From positions 1 through 64,000 of the forward strand of contig JAKVBK010000004.1 of assembly GCA_022447275.1 (NCBI GenBank): DNA of 64,000 nt, read 5' to 3'. Positions within the stretch are counted from its first letter, which is position 1. Each line of letters opens with the position of its first letter. Under the pieces are notes generated by a model. The model saw nothing but the letters and a program-made list of their open reading frames with translations. It was not told the origin of the DNA and searched no databases. Positions 17,969 to 31,419 of the stretch are shown piece by piece. The position numbers were made by a program, and so were the translations under genes. The stretch comes from Oceanicola sp. GTDB taxonomy: Bacteria; Pseudomonadota; Alphaproteobacteria; Rhodobacterales; Rhodobacteraceae.

Positions 17969-18811
17969 ATGATCGCATTGATCGCCGGAACCGGCCTTTT
18001 GCCCGCAGTGCTCACAGAGCATCTGCGCGGCCAGGCAAAGCCCTTCACCGTTTGCGCATTGCAGGGCAATCTTCCGACGCTCAGCGCAGACCTGTCGCCA
18101 CGAGTGTTTCGGCTGGAACATCTTGGCAGCCTGATTGCCGATCTGCACGCGGAAGGCGTCCGGTCCGTGTGCTTTGCCGGTGCGATCACCCGTCCCCAGA
18201 TCGACCCAACCCAAATCGATGCGCGCACGCGGCCGCTGATCGAACAGATCGCAGGCGCCCTGCGGGCCGGGGATGACGGGGCTTTGCGGGTGGTGCTCGG
18301 CGTGTTTGAACAGCATGGATTCACGGTTGCCTCTGTGCAGGAATTGATGCCCAGCCTCGTGCCCTCTGCGGGGGTGCTGAGCCAGCGCAAACCCGATGAT
18401 CAGGACGGTGCGGATGCAGGCCGGGCGGCGGGCGTGCTCGCCGCCATGGGGCGCAGCGATATTGGCCAATCCTGTGTTGTCAGCGGCGGGCAGGTGCTCG
18501 CCCTTGAGGCGTTGCCGGGCACGGATTGGATGCTGCGCAGCCTCGCAGAACTGCCCTCCCATCGGATTCCGGCAGCGGGTGCGCGGGGCAGGGGCGTTTT
18601 CTACAAGGCGCCAAAGCCCGGACAGGATCGCCGCGCAGATTTGCCCGTGATCGGGCCGGATACGGTACAGGCCTGTGCCCGCGCCGGTTTGCGCGGCCTC
18701 GTGATCGAAGAAGGCGGTGTGATCGTGCTCGAAAAGGCGCGCGTGATCGAATGGGCCGATGCTGCGAATATGTTTGTCTGGGTGCGTCCGAGCGAAGAGG
18801 CCCAGCCATGA
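17969..18811 (+). CDS. lpxI: UDP-2,3-diacylglucosamine pyrophosphatase LpxI
   Basis: Hydrolyses UDP-2,3-diacylglucosamine to lipid X in lipid A synthesis. LpxI is the alphaproteobacterial replacement for LpxH and is unrelated to it. Signatures include the N-terminal I-A-G-T-G-x-L-P, the F-A-G-A-I-T-R-P segment and the C-terminal block with G-P-D-T-V-Q-A-C and E-E-G-G-V-I-V-L-E. The gene sits between lpxA and lpxB, the position where LpxI is usually found, and overlaps lpxB by four bases (ATGA). Confidence 0.94.
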   Translation: MIALIAGTGLLPAVLTEHLRGQAKPFTVCALQGNLPTLSADLSPRVFRLEHLGSLIADLHAEGVRSVCFAGAITRPQIDPTQIDARTRPLIEQIAGALRAGDDGALRVVLGVFEQHGFTVASVQELMPSLVPSAGVLSQRKPDDQDGADAGRAAGVLAAMGRSDIGQSCVVSGGQVLALEALPGTDWMLRSLAELPSHRIPAAGARGRGVFYKAPKPGQDRRADLPVIGPDTVQACARAGLRGLVIEEGGVIVLEKARVIEWADAANMFVWVRPSEEAQP

Positions 18812-19986
18812 AGCTGTTCCTGATTGCAGGCGAGGCGTCTGGCGACAAGCTGGGGGGCGCGCTGATGGCGGGCCTGAAGGATCGGGCGCCGGGGATCAGC
18901 TTTGAAGGGGTTGGCGGGGCCAATATGCAGGCTGAGGGGCTTCAGTCTCTGTTCCCGATGCAAGAGCTGTCGGTCATGGGCATTCTTGAGGTGCTTCCGC
19001 GCTATTTCGATCTCAAACGCCGGATCCGAGAAACGGCAGAGGCTGTGCTGGCTTCGGATGCGATGGCGTTGGTCACCATCGACAGTCCGGATTTCTGCCT
19101 GCGCGTTGCAAAGCTGGTCAAGGCAGCCCGTCCGGATCTGAAGATTATCCATTACGTGGCGCCCTCTGTTTGGGCCTGGCGCCCCAAGCGGGCCGAGCGC
19201 ATGGCACGCCATGTGGATCACGTGCTGGCCTTGTTGCCCTTTGAGCCCCCCTACATGGAGCGCGCCGGCATCGGCTGTGACTTTGTGGGCCATCCCGTCG
19301 TTGCAGAGCCCCGGCCCAGCCCGGCCGAAGTAGACGCCATTCGCGCCGATATGGGTCTGCCTGGGAATGTTCCGCTCGTCGTGGCGTTGCCGGGATCGCG
19401 CCGGGGTGAGGTTGAGCGTCTGTCAGACGTGTTTGGCCACGCTTTGCAAAGTGTGACGGAGCGGCATTCGCGTGCCCGGGTGATTGTCCCGACCGTCGCG
19501 CCCCTTGTTGATACCGTCAAAGAGGCAGTCAAAGGCTGGCCCGGCAATCCGGTTGTGCTCGACCCGCGTGGCATGGCGCCAGAGCGTGCCAATGCCCGCA
19601 AACGTGCCGCGATGGCCGCAGCTGATATCGCGCTTGCGGCTTCGGGGACTGTGTCGCTTGAATTGGCGGCGGCGCGGACGCCTATGGTGATTGCCTACCG
19701 GATGAATGCCGTGTCGGCCTTTCTGATCCAGAGGATGTTACAGATCGATACTGTCACGCTCGTGAATCTCGTCTCGGAAACCCGCAGCGTGCCCGAGTTT
19801 CTGAATGCCGCCTGCACCGCCGATAATATCGGGCCCGCGCTGCTGGATGTGCTCGATCATCCCCTCGCGCAATCGGATGCGATGGCCATAACCATGGACC
19901 GGCTGGGCGAATCTGATCTTGCGCCGGGGATGCGAGCCGCGGACGTGGTGCTGCGCGTGGCGGGTATCAAGCCTTTGGAGCTATGA
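18808..19986 (+). CDS. lpxB: Lipid-A-disaccharide synthase
   Basis: GT19 glycosyltransferase that condenses lipid X with UDP-diacylglucosamine to the lipid A disaccharide at the inner face of the cytoplasmic membrane. Motifs include L-I-A-G-E-A-S-G-D at the N terminus, Y-V-A-P-S-V-W-A-W-R-P and L-P-G-S-R-R-G-E-V. The ATG at 18808 gives 392 residues, the family length, and overlaps the lpxI stop; the frame is open further upstream, but that part is not LpxB. It ends the plus-strand envelope cluster, facing mnmA. Confidence 0.95.
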   Translation: MKLFLIAGEASGDKLGGALMAGLKDRAPGISFEGVGGANMQAEGLQSLFPMQELSVMGILEVLPRYFDLKRRIRETAEAVLASDAMALVTIDSPDFCLRVAKLVKAARPDLKIIHYVAPSVWAWRPKRAERMARHVDHVLALLPFEPPYMERAGIGCDFVGHPVVAEPRPSPAEVDAIRADMGLPGNVPLVVALPGSRRGEVERLSDVFGHALQSVTERHSRARVIVPTVAPLVDTVKEAVKGWPGNPVVLDPRGMAPERANARKRAAMAAADIALAASGTVSLELAAARTPMVIAYRMNAVSAFLIQRMLQIDTVTLVNLVSETRSVPEFLNAACTADNIGPALLDVLDHPLAQSDAMAITMDRLGESDLAPGMRAADVVLRVAGIKPLEL

Positions 19987-20051
19987 CAGGCCTGCAAAAC
20001 TATCGGCAAGTTATGTAAATTGCCCTGCATTTGGAGCGGGGCCTGACAGGA

Positions 20052-21200
20052 TCATGCGCCCCGCCAGATCCATCCGCCGCCCAAAACCCGCGTGCCTTCT
20101 GTCTCATAGAACACGCATGCCTGACCGGGGCTGACCCCTTCTTCGGGTGTCAGCAATTCCACATGTGCATGGGTGTCATCGATCGGATGCAGGATCGCGG
20201 GCCGGGGCGGGCGCGTTGAGCGGACCCGCACGAGAATTTCGCGGGACTCGCCCGCGCGGAAATCCCCGCCGCCGATCCAGTTGACTTCCTTTACGGGCAC
20301 TGTGCGCGTTGCGAGGGCCGCCTTCGGGCCCACCACCACTTGCCGCGTATCCGGATCTAGTTTGACAACGTAGAGTGGCTCACTCAGGCCGCCGATGCCG
20401 AGGCCCCGGCGTTGCCCGATCGTGTAGTGGATGACACCCTTATGCGCGCCCAGCACGCGGCCGTCCATATCGACGATATCGCCCGGTTCACCCGCGCCGG
20501 GGCGCAGCTTCTCGATCACCGCTGCATAATTTCCGTCAGGCACGAAGCAGATGTCCTGGCTGTCCGGCTTGTCGGCCACAGACAATCCATGTTTTGCCGC
20601 CAAGGCGCGGGTTTGCGCCTTGCTTTCAAGGTGTCCCAACGGGAAGCGGAGGTAATCCAGCTGGTCCTGCCGGGTCGAGAACAGGAAGTAGGATTGGTCG
20701 CGATTGGGATCGCCGGCCATGTGCAACTCGGCGCCATCCGAGCCCATCTTGCGCTGAATGTAATGTCCGGTTGCCATGCAATCTGCGTCCAGATCCTTGG
20801 CGGTTTCAAGCAAGTCGCGGAACTTCACACGCTCATTACAGCGGATGCAGGGCACAGGCGTTGCGCCGCCCAGATAACTTTCGGCGAACTCATCGATCAC
20901 GGCTTCCTTGAAGGTGTTTTCGTAATCCAGAACGTAGTGTGGAAAGCCCAGAGTTTCGGCAACGCGGCGGGCATCATGGATGTCACGCCCGGCACAGCAC
21001 GCGCCTTTCTTGGCCAATGCGGCGCCGTGGTCATAAAGCTGCAAGGTGACGCCCACCACGTCATAGCCTTCCGCGTGCAATTCGGCCGCCACCACCGAGC
21101 TGTCCACGCCGCCCGACATAGCGACAAGCACCCGCGTTTCTGCAGGGGGTTTTGCGAAACCAAGGGAGTTGACCGTCGTGTCTGCGGGATCCAGCGGCAT
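20052..21200 (-). CDS. mnmA: tRNA-specific 2-thiouridylase MnmA
   Basis: Adds sulfur to U34 of tRNAs for Lys, Glu and Gln using ATP and a persulfide relay. The PP-loop S-G-G-V-D-S-S is near residue 30, the catalytic cysteines lie in P-V-P-C-I-R-C-N and D-S-Q-D-I-C-F-V-P, and the C-terminal barrel domain is complete. I prefer ATG 21200 (382 residues) over the in-frame start at 21263, because the extra N-terminal residues look unlike the family; the ribosome-binding site is weak. It faces lpxB and is divergent from the sciP-ctrA pair. Confidence 0.93.
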   Translation of the reverse strand: MPLDPADTTVNSLGFAKPPAETRVLVAMSGGVDSSVVAAELHAEGYDVVGVTLQLYDHGAALAKKGACCAGRDIHDARRVAETLGFPHYVLDYENTFKEAVIDEFAESYLGGATPVPCIRCNERVKFRDLLETAKDLDADCMATGHYIQRKMGSDGAELHMAGDPNRDQSYFLFSTRQDQLDYLRFPLGHLESKAQTRALAAKHGLSVADKPDSQDICFVPDGNYAAVIEKLRPGAGEPGDIVDMDGRVLGAHKGVIHYTIGQRRGLGIGGLSEPLYVVKLDPDTRQVVVGPKAALATRTVPVKEVNWIGGGDFRAGESREILVRVRSTRPPRPAILHPIDDTHAHVELLTPEEGVSPGQACVFYETEGTRVLGGGWIWRGA

Positions 21201-21332
21201 GGCCGTTTCTTTCACATCTGTGGAAAAGTGAGCGAAATATAAGAAAATCTGAACGACTCTCAACCCGCTGCTTCACCCAAATTTAAATTCGCTTCCGCAA
21301 TCTGCAACCGGTGTCAGACAAGGCGAGGGCAA

Positions 21333-21638
21333 ATGTTTATCAAAAAAGTGGATGGGCCAAGGGCGGTAACCCTAGAAGATGGAACGATCATGACGCGGGC
21401 AGACCTACCGCCGCGCAACACGCGGCGTTGGGTTGCAAGCCGGAAGGCGGCCGTGGTGAAGGCGGTAAATTGCGGGTTGATCTCAGAAACCGAGGCCTGC
21501 GAAAGATATCAGCTTTCAGAAGAAGAACTGGGCAGTTGGGAACAGGCGATTCTACGGCACGGGGAAGCGGCATTGAAAACTACATCGCTGCAAAAGTTTC
21601 GCGGGATGGATGGGTTTAACAGCCCTAAACTCAGCTAA
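21333..21638 (+). CDS. sciP: SciP-type CtrA inhibitor (DUF1153)
   Basis: A 101-residue DUF1153 protein with the family block N-T-R-R-W-V-A-S-R-K-A-A-V-V-K-A-V and the helix-turn-helix segment E-A-C-E-R-Y-Q-L-S-E-E-E-L. In Caulobacter, SciP binds CtrA and blocks activation of CtrA-dependent promoters in G1. Here the gene lies 123 bases upstream of ctrA on the same strand, which strongly supports the same role by association. A GAGGG ribosome-binding site lies just before the ATG. Confidence 0.85.
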   Translation: MFIKKVDGPRAVTLEDGTIMTRADLPPRNTRRWVASRKAAVVKAVNCGLISETEACERYQLSEEELGSWEQAILRHGEAALKTTSLQKFRGMDGFNSPKLS

Positions 21639-21705
21639 TTTTAGCAATGTTGCGTGGACAACTAATGGTTGAATATGCTAGTAGTGTTTTGCCGGTAACG
21701 GGCAA

Positions 21706-21713
21706 TTAACCAT
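21706..21713 (+). promoter_or_regulatory. Candidate CtrA half-site upstream of ctrA
   Basis: TTAACCAT matches the eight-base CtrA half-site and lies 49 bases before the ctrA start. The second half of the TTAA-N7-TTAA consensus is only partly present. Autoregulation of ctrA is known in Caulobacter; for this organism it is inference. Confidence 0.45.
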
Positions 21714-21761
21714 TTATACTGATCTTGTTTCAGACAAAGCGTACAAAACGGAGCTACGATT

Positions 21762-26885
<5,124 letters not shown>

Positions 26886-27060
26886 CCGGCCCGAATAGGT
26901 GGAGACAGGGGCGACAGGTATGCGTTTTGGAAGGAAACGCACTGTCTGCGTGCAAGACGCTCGGATCCAAGCTTCTGGAGGGGAGACTGGAACAGGTTGC
27001 CCAGCCAATGTTCCATAAGCTCAACGGTGCTGCTGACTATTTGTTCCCCTTTTTGACTCA

Positions 27061-27105
27061 TGTTCTCATAAAGTTCTTTACAAACCTATCGTGAATATGA
27101 GAACA
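27061..27105. repeat. Perfect 10-bp inverted repeat spanning the SOS promoter region
   Basis: TGTTCTCATA at 27061-27070 is exactly mirrored by TATGAGAACA at 27096-27105, with 25 bases between. A further inverted GTTCTC word lies at 27118-27123. The left arm contains the first half of the LexA box, so the right arm may be a second LexA contact, or the repeat may form an RNA hairpin in the leader. Confidence 0.6.
27062..27076 (+). promoter_or_regulatory. LexA (SOS) operator, alphaproteobacterial type
   Basis: GTTC (27062-27065), seven bases, GTTC (27073-27076) is an exact match to the GTTC-N7-GTTC direct-repeat SOS box known for alphaproteobacterial LexA. It starts three bases after a TTGACT -35-like element (27053-27058), which itself overlaps a GANTC methylation site, so bound LexA would block RNA polymerase. 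It is 75 bases upstream of the 39-residue ORF at 27152 and downstream of recG. Confidence 0.75.
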
Positions 27106-27151
27106 AAGCGTTAACACGAGAACAAAAGAAGATCGTTGAGGAGAGCATCAG

Positions 27152-27271
27152 ATGAAGGAAGTGCGTCACTACCTGCGCCACGCAGATACCGGGCTTGTTT
27201 GGGATGCGATTGGCGTTGCTGCGCTGGCCGTCCTTCTGATTGGTGCGCTTCATCTGCCAGGGCTCGCCTGA
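27152..27271 (+). CDS. SOS-linked single-helix membrane microprotein (39 residues), unknown function
   Basis: A 40-codon frame with a GAGGAGAG ribosome-binding site begins at ATG 27152. The first 17 residues are polar and positively charged (M-K-E-V-R-H-Y-L-R-H), followed by one hydrophobic helix (about residues 18-37) ending L-H-L-P-G-L-A. This predicts a protein with its N terminus in the cytoplasm and one membrane span. It lies 75 bases after a LexA operator and its transcript would end at the terminator at 27400. Caulobacter's SidA, a 29-residue SOS-induced division inhibitor, has the same layout, but I see no sequence identity to claim homology. Function is unknown. Confidence 0.6.
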   Translation: MKEVRHYLRHADTGLVWDAIGVAALAVLLIGALHLPGLA

Positions 27272-27399
27272 CCTAACCCAAACGCTTTACCCAAGATCCC
27301 TTGCCTTGGTTCCCGCGGTCCCCAACCGCATCTGCCGGAACCACCTGCCTGTCTCGCATGGCCATATGCCTCGGCCATGCTCCTAGGGATCCACTGCCT

Positions 27400-27435
27400 C
27401 CGCCGCCCTCCTGCCAGAGGTGCGGCGGTTTTTTT
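27400..27435 (+). terminator. Strong rho-independent terminator of the microprotein transcript
   Basis: CCGCCGC (27400-27406) plus CCTC pair with GAGG plus GCGGCGG (27422-27428) around a CTGCCA loop with one bulged T, followed by seven Ts. It lies 129 bases downstream of the 39-residue ORF. The stretch between them is non-coding and would be a long 3' UTR, so it may also contribute to an RNA-level function. Confidence 0.9.
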
Positions 27436-27512
27436 ATGGAATGAGAGTGTGTTGCAGAGCGCAGCGCGTGCGGATGAGGGGCGCTTAGGTGCCCAAAAAG
27501 ACGGCGCTTTCC

Positions 27513-27968
27513 TTAACCTGTCGACTTGGAGTCTTCAGCTTGTTGCAGCGCTTCGACAGTGGCATCGAAGGCCAACAAGATCGACGCATGCCGGTTTTTG
27601 AAATCGGCGGCAGGGCTAAGGGCCTCCAGCCCGTCAAAGGGGGCTTCGGGCACGGGGCCGTTTGATTTTAGCATGGCGCGCAACTGGTCGCGCCCGCGGG
27701 TAATGTCATCTTTGCCAAGGCCCACCACGACATCGCCCAAAACAGCAGCTGAGGCCTGACCAAGAGCGCAGGCTTTCACGTCTTGGCCAAATCGGGCTAC
27801 ATGCCCGTCTTCCATATCCACGTCGATTGTCACGGTGGAGCCGCATAGGGGAGAGCGTTTGCGCACGGTCACTTGCGGGTCAGACAGACGCTCTGTCATG
27901 CCGACATTGCCCGCCAGTTGCAGGATCTTGCCGGAATACAGTTTCACAAGGTCAGTGTCGCTGCTCAT
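27513..27968 (-). CDS. NifU/IscU-like iron-sulfur cluster scaffold protein, third ligand cysteine missing
   Basis: A 151-residue protein with the IscU/SufU fold: C42 in P-L-C-G-S and C67 in K-A-C-A-L-G-Q-A-S match the first two cluster ligands. Where IscU has H-C-S-I-L-A for the third, this protein reads H-A-S-I-L-L-A, so alanine replaces the cysteine. It may bind a cluster with another ligand, or act as a partner rather than a scaffold. I use ATG 27968, preceded by GAGGAG; the frame extends upstream without support. It is divergent from hisI, with 82 bases between the starts. Confidence 0.82.
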   Translation of the reverse strand: MSSDTDLVKLYSGKILQLAGNVGMTERLSDPQVTVRKRSPLCGSTVTIDVDMEDGHVARFGQDVKACALGQASAAVLGDVVVGLGKDDITRGRDQLRAMLKSNGPVPEAPFDGLEALSPAADFKNRHASILLAFDATVEALQQAEDSKSTG

Positions 27969-28050
27969 GTGCGTTCTCCTCAGGGTGGGGCTTGGCCCCC
28001 GGCTTTGAAGAATATAGGGGAGGCAGTGCCGGAGACAAAGGAGAAGACGG

Positions 28051-28410
28051 ATGGGTTTCGATCCTGCAACGCTGAAATTCGATTCCAACGGGCTGATCCC
28101 CGCGATTGCCCAGGACGTCGAAGACGGCACTGTCCTCATGATGGCTTGGATGAACAGCGAGGCTGTCGCGCGTACGCTGGAGACAAAACGCGTTACTTAT
28201 TGGTCTCGTTCGCGTCAAAGCTTCTGGATCAAGGGGGAAACATCCGGCCACGTGCAGGAGCTTGTCGACCTGCGCATTGACTGCGATCGCGACTGCATTC
28301 TGATGTTGGTGCGGCAAAATGGCCCGGCCTGCCATACCAACCGCCGCAGCTGTTTTTACACCTCTGTAACGGCGGGCAGCGAGGACATCTTGATGGAGCC
28401 GATGGCCTAA
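28051..28410 (+). CDS. hisI: Phosphoribosyl-AMP cyclohydrolase
   Basis: Opens the adenine ring of phosphoribosyl-AMP in the third step of histidine synthesis; metal-dependent. The family pattern [16 protein letters not shown], the metal-binding D-C-D-R-D-C and the C-terminal G-P-A-C-H-T are intact. At 119 residues it is the monofunctional form, so HisE must be encoded elsewhere. The gene is separate from other his genes in this window. Its TAA overlaps the TAG of the opposing gluQ by two bases. Confidence 0.96.
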   Translation: MGFDPATLKFDSNGLIPAIAQDVEDGTVLMMAWMNSEAVARTLETKRVTYWSRSRQSFWIKGETSGHVQELVDLRIDCDRDCILMLVRQNGPACHTNRRSCFYTSVTAGSEDILMEPMA

Positions 28411-29261
28411 GCCAGCCCCACCATGCCGCGCAGGCTTTCCGGGGACAGCCCATCTTCGCGATATTTTGCAATGGCGCGGGCGTCGTCGCGCTTGGCAAGG
28501 CGTTTGCCGGCATCGTCGCGGATCAGCCGGTGGTGGTGATAGCGCGGAACGGGGAGGCCGAGCGCGCTTTGCAGGGCCACATGCAGGGCCGTGGCCTCAA
28601 ACAGGTCTTGGCCGCGCGTCACCTCGCTGACGTTTTGATGGGCATCATCCACCACAACCGCCAAATGATAAGCGATATCGCCCGTGTCGCGACGGCCCAG
28701 AACGATGTCGCCCACATTCTGTACCAAATGCTTTGGATCGACGGGATGGGTGCCCGCTTTGTCGGGGCCGGTTTCACGAAAGCTGAGATCGCTCGGCAGG
28801 TGGGTGACGAGTTTTGCCATGTTCAGGCGCAAGGCATCTTCTGGCTGGCGCGCTGACATGGGACGGTTGCGACAGGTGCCCGGATAGACGATGCCATCGG
28901 GGCCGGCGAGCGGCGGGCCACCTTCCTGCGGGGCCGAGACGGCCGCGCGTATGTCGGCGCGGCGGCAGCGGCAGGGGTAGACAAGCCCGGCATCGGCCAA
29001 GTGTTCGATGGCCGCCAGATGGGCCGCTCGGCGAGAGGATTGCAGCAGAACGGGGCCGTCCCATGTCAGGCCCAGCCAGCTCAGATCGTCTTCGATCTGG
29101 GCCCGCCAATGGGGTTTGGAGCGGGCCCTGTCCGTGTCTTCGATCCGCAGCAGGAATGTGCCGCCCTGCGCGCGGGCCCGATCATGGGCGGTGAGGGCAG
29201 AAAACGCATGGCCCAGATGCAGAGGCCCCGTGGGTGAGGGCGCAAATCGCAGAACATTCAT
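28407..29261 (-). CDS. gluQ: Glutamyl-Q tRNA(Asp) synthetase
   Basis: Truncated GluRS paralogue that attaches glutamate to queuosine in the anticodon of tRNA-Asp. It has the class I signatures H-L-G-H (in G-P-L-H-L-G-H-A-F) and a K-R-L-A-K-R-D version of KMSKS, a zinc-site cysteine pair in Y-P-C-R-C-R, and it ends at 284 residues without an anticodon-binding domain, as expected. A start at 29261 is natural ([12 protein letters not shown]). It is probably co-transcribed with the methyltransferase just upstream. Confidence 0.93.
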   Translation of the reverse strand: MNVLRFAPSPTGPLHLGHAFSALTAHDRARAQGGTFLLRIEDTDRARSKPHWRAQIEDDLSWLGLTWDGPVLLQSSRRAAHLAAIEHLADAGLVYPCRCRRADIRAAVSAPQEGGPPLAGPDGIVYPGTCRNRPMSARQPEDALRLNMAKLVTHLPSDLSFRETGPDKAGTHPVDPKHLVQNVGDIVLGRRDTGDIAYHLAVVVDDAHQNVSEVTRGQDLFEATALHVALQSALGLPVPRYHHHRLIRDDAGKRLAKRDDARAIAKYREDGLSPESLRGMVGLA

Positions 29262-29274
29262 GGGTCAGGGGCCT

Positions 29275-29892
29275 TCAAAGACGGCGAAGGACATACACGG
29301 TTGAGCCCATGTCCTTGGCGCTCAAATGGGGGCCATGGGCCGCGCTCAACACCTCGGCGAGGCCCTCTTCCTGTACGCCTTCCAGCGCCGCCATATAGGC
29401 GGGGCTGTTCAATGTCGGATCATTATAGGACAGGCCGAGCAGCCCATCGCAGGGCATGGCACTCAGCAAGTCCGCCAGGGTTTCAGGCGGCGCTGCGCCG
29501 AGGCTGATCACGCCGGTTGCCGTGACAGCCCCATAGCCCAGATCTGCCACCTGCGGGATTTCGCCGGGCTGCCCCTGCCAGAGCTTGCGATAACAGGGTT
29601 TTTCGCGGGCAACGGCGAGCATTTCAGGGGAAATATCGGTGCCATCCACCTGTGGGAAACCTGCGCCGGCCAAGGCCATGCCGCTCAATCCTGTGCCGCA
29701 GCCGAAATCGAGCACGGGGACGGTCTGATCAGGCATGGCGTCTGCGAGGGCCGCAGCAAGGCGCGCAGGCGTTTCATAGCCCGCGCTGCCCACATCGCGT
29801 TCATAATGCGTGGCCCAATCCGCATACATCTGCAGCGTCTCCTCGACGCTTCTCGGGGCCCAGAGTGCACCGCTGTCAAAACCTTTGCTCAT
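29275..29892 (-). CDS. Class I SAM-dependent methyltransferase
   Basis: A 205-residue Rossmann-fold methyltransferase. Motif I is V-L-D-F-G-C-G-T-G-L-S-G near residue 70 and an acidic D-I-S-P-E-M-L follows; the N terminus (M-Y-A-D-W-A-T-H-Y) resembles the UbiE/BioC-like group of small-molecule methyltransferases. The substrate cannot be derived. It sits 13 bases upstream of gluQ on the same strand, which suggests co-transcription but not necessarily shared function. Confidence 0.8.
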   Translation of the reverse strand: MSKGFDSGALWAPRSVEETLQMYADWATHYERDVGSAGYETPARLAAALADAMPDQTVPVLDFGCGTGLSGMALAGAGFPQVDGTDISPEMLAVAREKPCYRKLWQGQPGEIPQVADLGYGAVTATGVISLGAAPPETLADLLSAMPCDGLLGLSYNDPTLNSPAYMAALEGVQEEGLAEVLSAAHGPHLSAKDMGSTVYVLRRL

Positions 29893-29934
29893 GCAAAAAG
29901 GCTACCGTGGAGGTGACCGTTTGGGAAGAATGCT

Positions 29935-31320
29935 TTACGCAGCAGCCCGCGGCGAATGATCGAGCCACGCTTCCCACGCGGCTTTCGCGCGGTCTGTGTA
30001 GGCTTTGTAGCGATCTTTTCGGCCACGCCGGCCCCCTTTGGCGTCAATCGGTCGGAACAAGCCGAAATTGACATTCATGGGCTGGAACGTCTTGGCTTCC
30101 GCGCCGCCGGTGATGTGGCTGACCAACGCGCCCATGGCTGTATCTACAGGCACGGGCTCCAAGGTTGTGCCCAGCACTTCGGCAGCTGCCATCCGGCCCG
30201 CGAGCAGCCCCATCGCCGCACTTTCCACGTAGCCTTCGACGCCCGTGATCTGCCCGGCAAAACGGATATTGGGCTGCGCTTTGAGGCGCATCTCATCGTC
30301 AAGCAAGGTAGGAGAATTGATAAAAGTGTTGCGATGAATGCCACCCAGACGGGCAAATCGCGCCTCTTGCAGGCCCGGGATCATCCGAAACACTTCGCTT
30401 TGAGCGCCGTATTTCATCTTGGTCTGGAAGCCCACGATGTTGAACAGGGTGCCCAGTTTGTTGTCCCGGCGCAGTTGGACCACCGCATAGGCCTTCTGCT
30501 CGGGACTGTGTGGGTTGGTCAGCCCTACAGGCTTCATCGGACCGTGGCGCAGGGTTTCACGGCCACGGGCGGCCATCACCTCGATCGGCAGGCAGCCATC
30601 GAAATACGGCGTGGCCTTGCCATCTGCGCTTTCGGTTTCACCCTCATGGAATTCGGTTTTGTCCGCCGCCAGCAGCGCGTCGATGAAGGCTTCATACTGA
30701 TCGCGATCCATCGGGCAGTTGATATAGGCGGTGCGTTCTTCCTCTGTCTCGCCTTTGTCATAGCGCGATTGCTTCCAAGCCGTGCCCATATCGATGCTGT
30801 CGGCGTGAACGATCGGTGCGATGGCGTCGAAGAAGGCAAGGCTGTCCTGCGCGGTTGCAGACCGGATCGACTGGGCAAGGGACGTTGAGGTGAGCGGCCC
30901 TGTGGCCACGATGACGGGCCCAGCTTCCGGGCCGGGCAGGGCGGTGATTTCCGCACCGACCACTTCGACAAGCGGGTGCGCCCTCAGCCGTTCCGTAACG
31001 CCTGCGCTGAACGCATCACGGTCCACCGCGAGGGCACCGCCAGCGGGCAGGGCGTGACGATCAGCCATTTCCATCAGCAAGCCCCCGGCCCGGCGCATTT
31101 CCCAATGCAGCAGGCCCACGGCGTTATGTTCATCGTCATCGGAGCGGAACGAGTTCGAGCAGACCATCTCGGCCAGATCGCCCGTGCGGTGGGCGAAGGT
31201 TTCCACCGTCGGGCGCATTTCGTGGATACGGACAGGCACACCGGCCTGCACGGCCTGCCAAGCGGCCTCGGAACCGGCCATGCCGCCGCCAATAATCGTG
31301 ATCGTGGTTTTCTGTGTCAT
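29935..31320 (-). CDS. trmFO: Methylenetetrahydrofolate-tRNA (uracil-5-)-methyltransferase TrmFO
   Basis: FAD- and folate-dependent enzyme that makes m5U54 in the tRNA T loop, found in place of SAM-dependent TrmA in many bacteria including alphaproteobacteria. The FAD motif [10 protein letters not shown] is at the N terminus, and the family-specific blocks C-S-N-S-F-R-S, A-L-A-V-D-R-D and N-V-N-F-G-L-F are present. ATG 31320 gives 461 residues; an ATG three codons upstream (31329) is possible. It is the third RNA-modification gene in this window after miaA and mnmA. Confidence 0.95.
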   Translation of the reverse strand: MTQKTTITIIGGGMAGSEAAWQAVQAGVPVRIHEMRPTVETFAHRTGDLAEMVCSNSFRSDDDEHNAVGLLHWEMRRAGGLLMEMADRHALPAGGALAVDRDAFSAGVTERLRAHPLVEVVGAEITALPGPEAGPVIVATGPLTSTSLAQSIRSATAQDSLAFFDAIAPIVHADSIDMGTAWKQSRYDKGETEEERTAYINCPMDRDQYEAFIDALLAADKTEFHEGETESADGKATPYFDGCLPIEVMAARGRETLRHGPMKPVGLTNPHSPEQKAYAVVQLRRDNKLGTLFNIVGFQTKMKYGAQSEVFRMIPGLQEARFARLGGIHRNTFINSPTLLDDEMRLKAQPNIRFAGQITGVEGYVESAAMGLLAGRMAAAEVLGTTLEPVPVDTAMGALVSHITGGAEAKTFQPMNVNFGLFRPIDAKGGRRGRKDRYKAYTDRAKAAWEAWLDHSPRAAA

Positions 31321-31419
31321 GGCCCGCATATAGCGTGATGGCCCGCCCCGGTGAAGGGAAACGGGCCATCATACGTCGGGAAACGGTGCAGAATTCCCCG
31401 GCGTTTCGTCAAACCTGGC

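Noticed and set aside
26921..26941. Hairpin TGCGTTT/AAACGCA after recG as a terminator
   Set aside because: The stem is only seven bp and no T run follows, so I do not call it a terminator.
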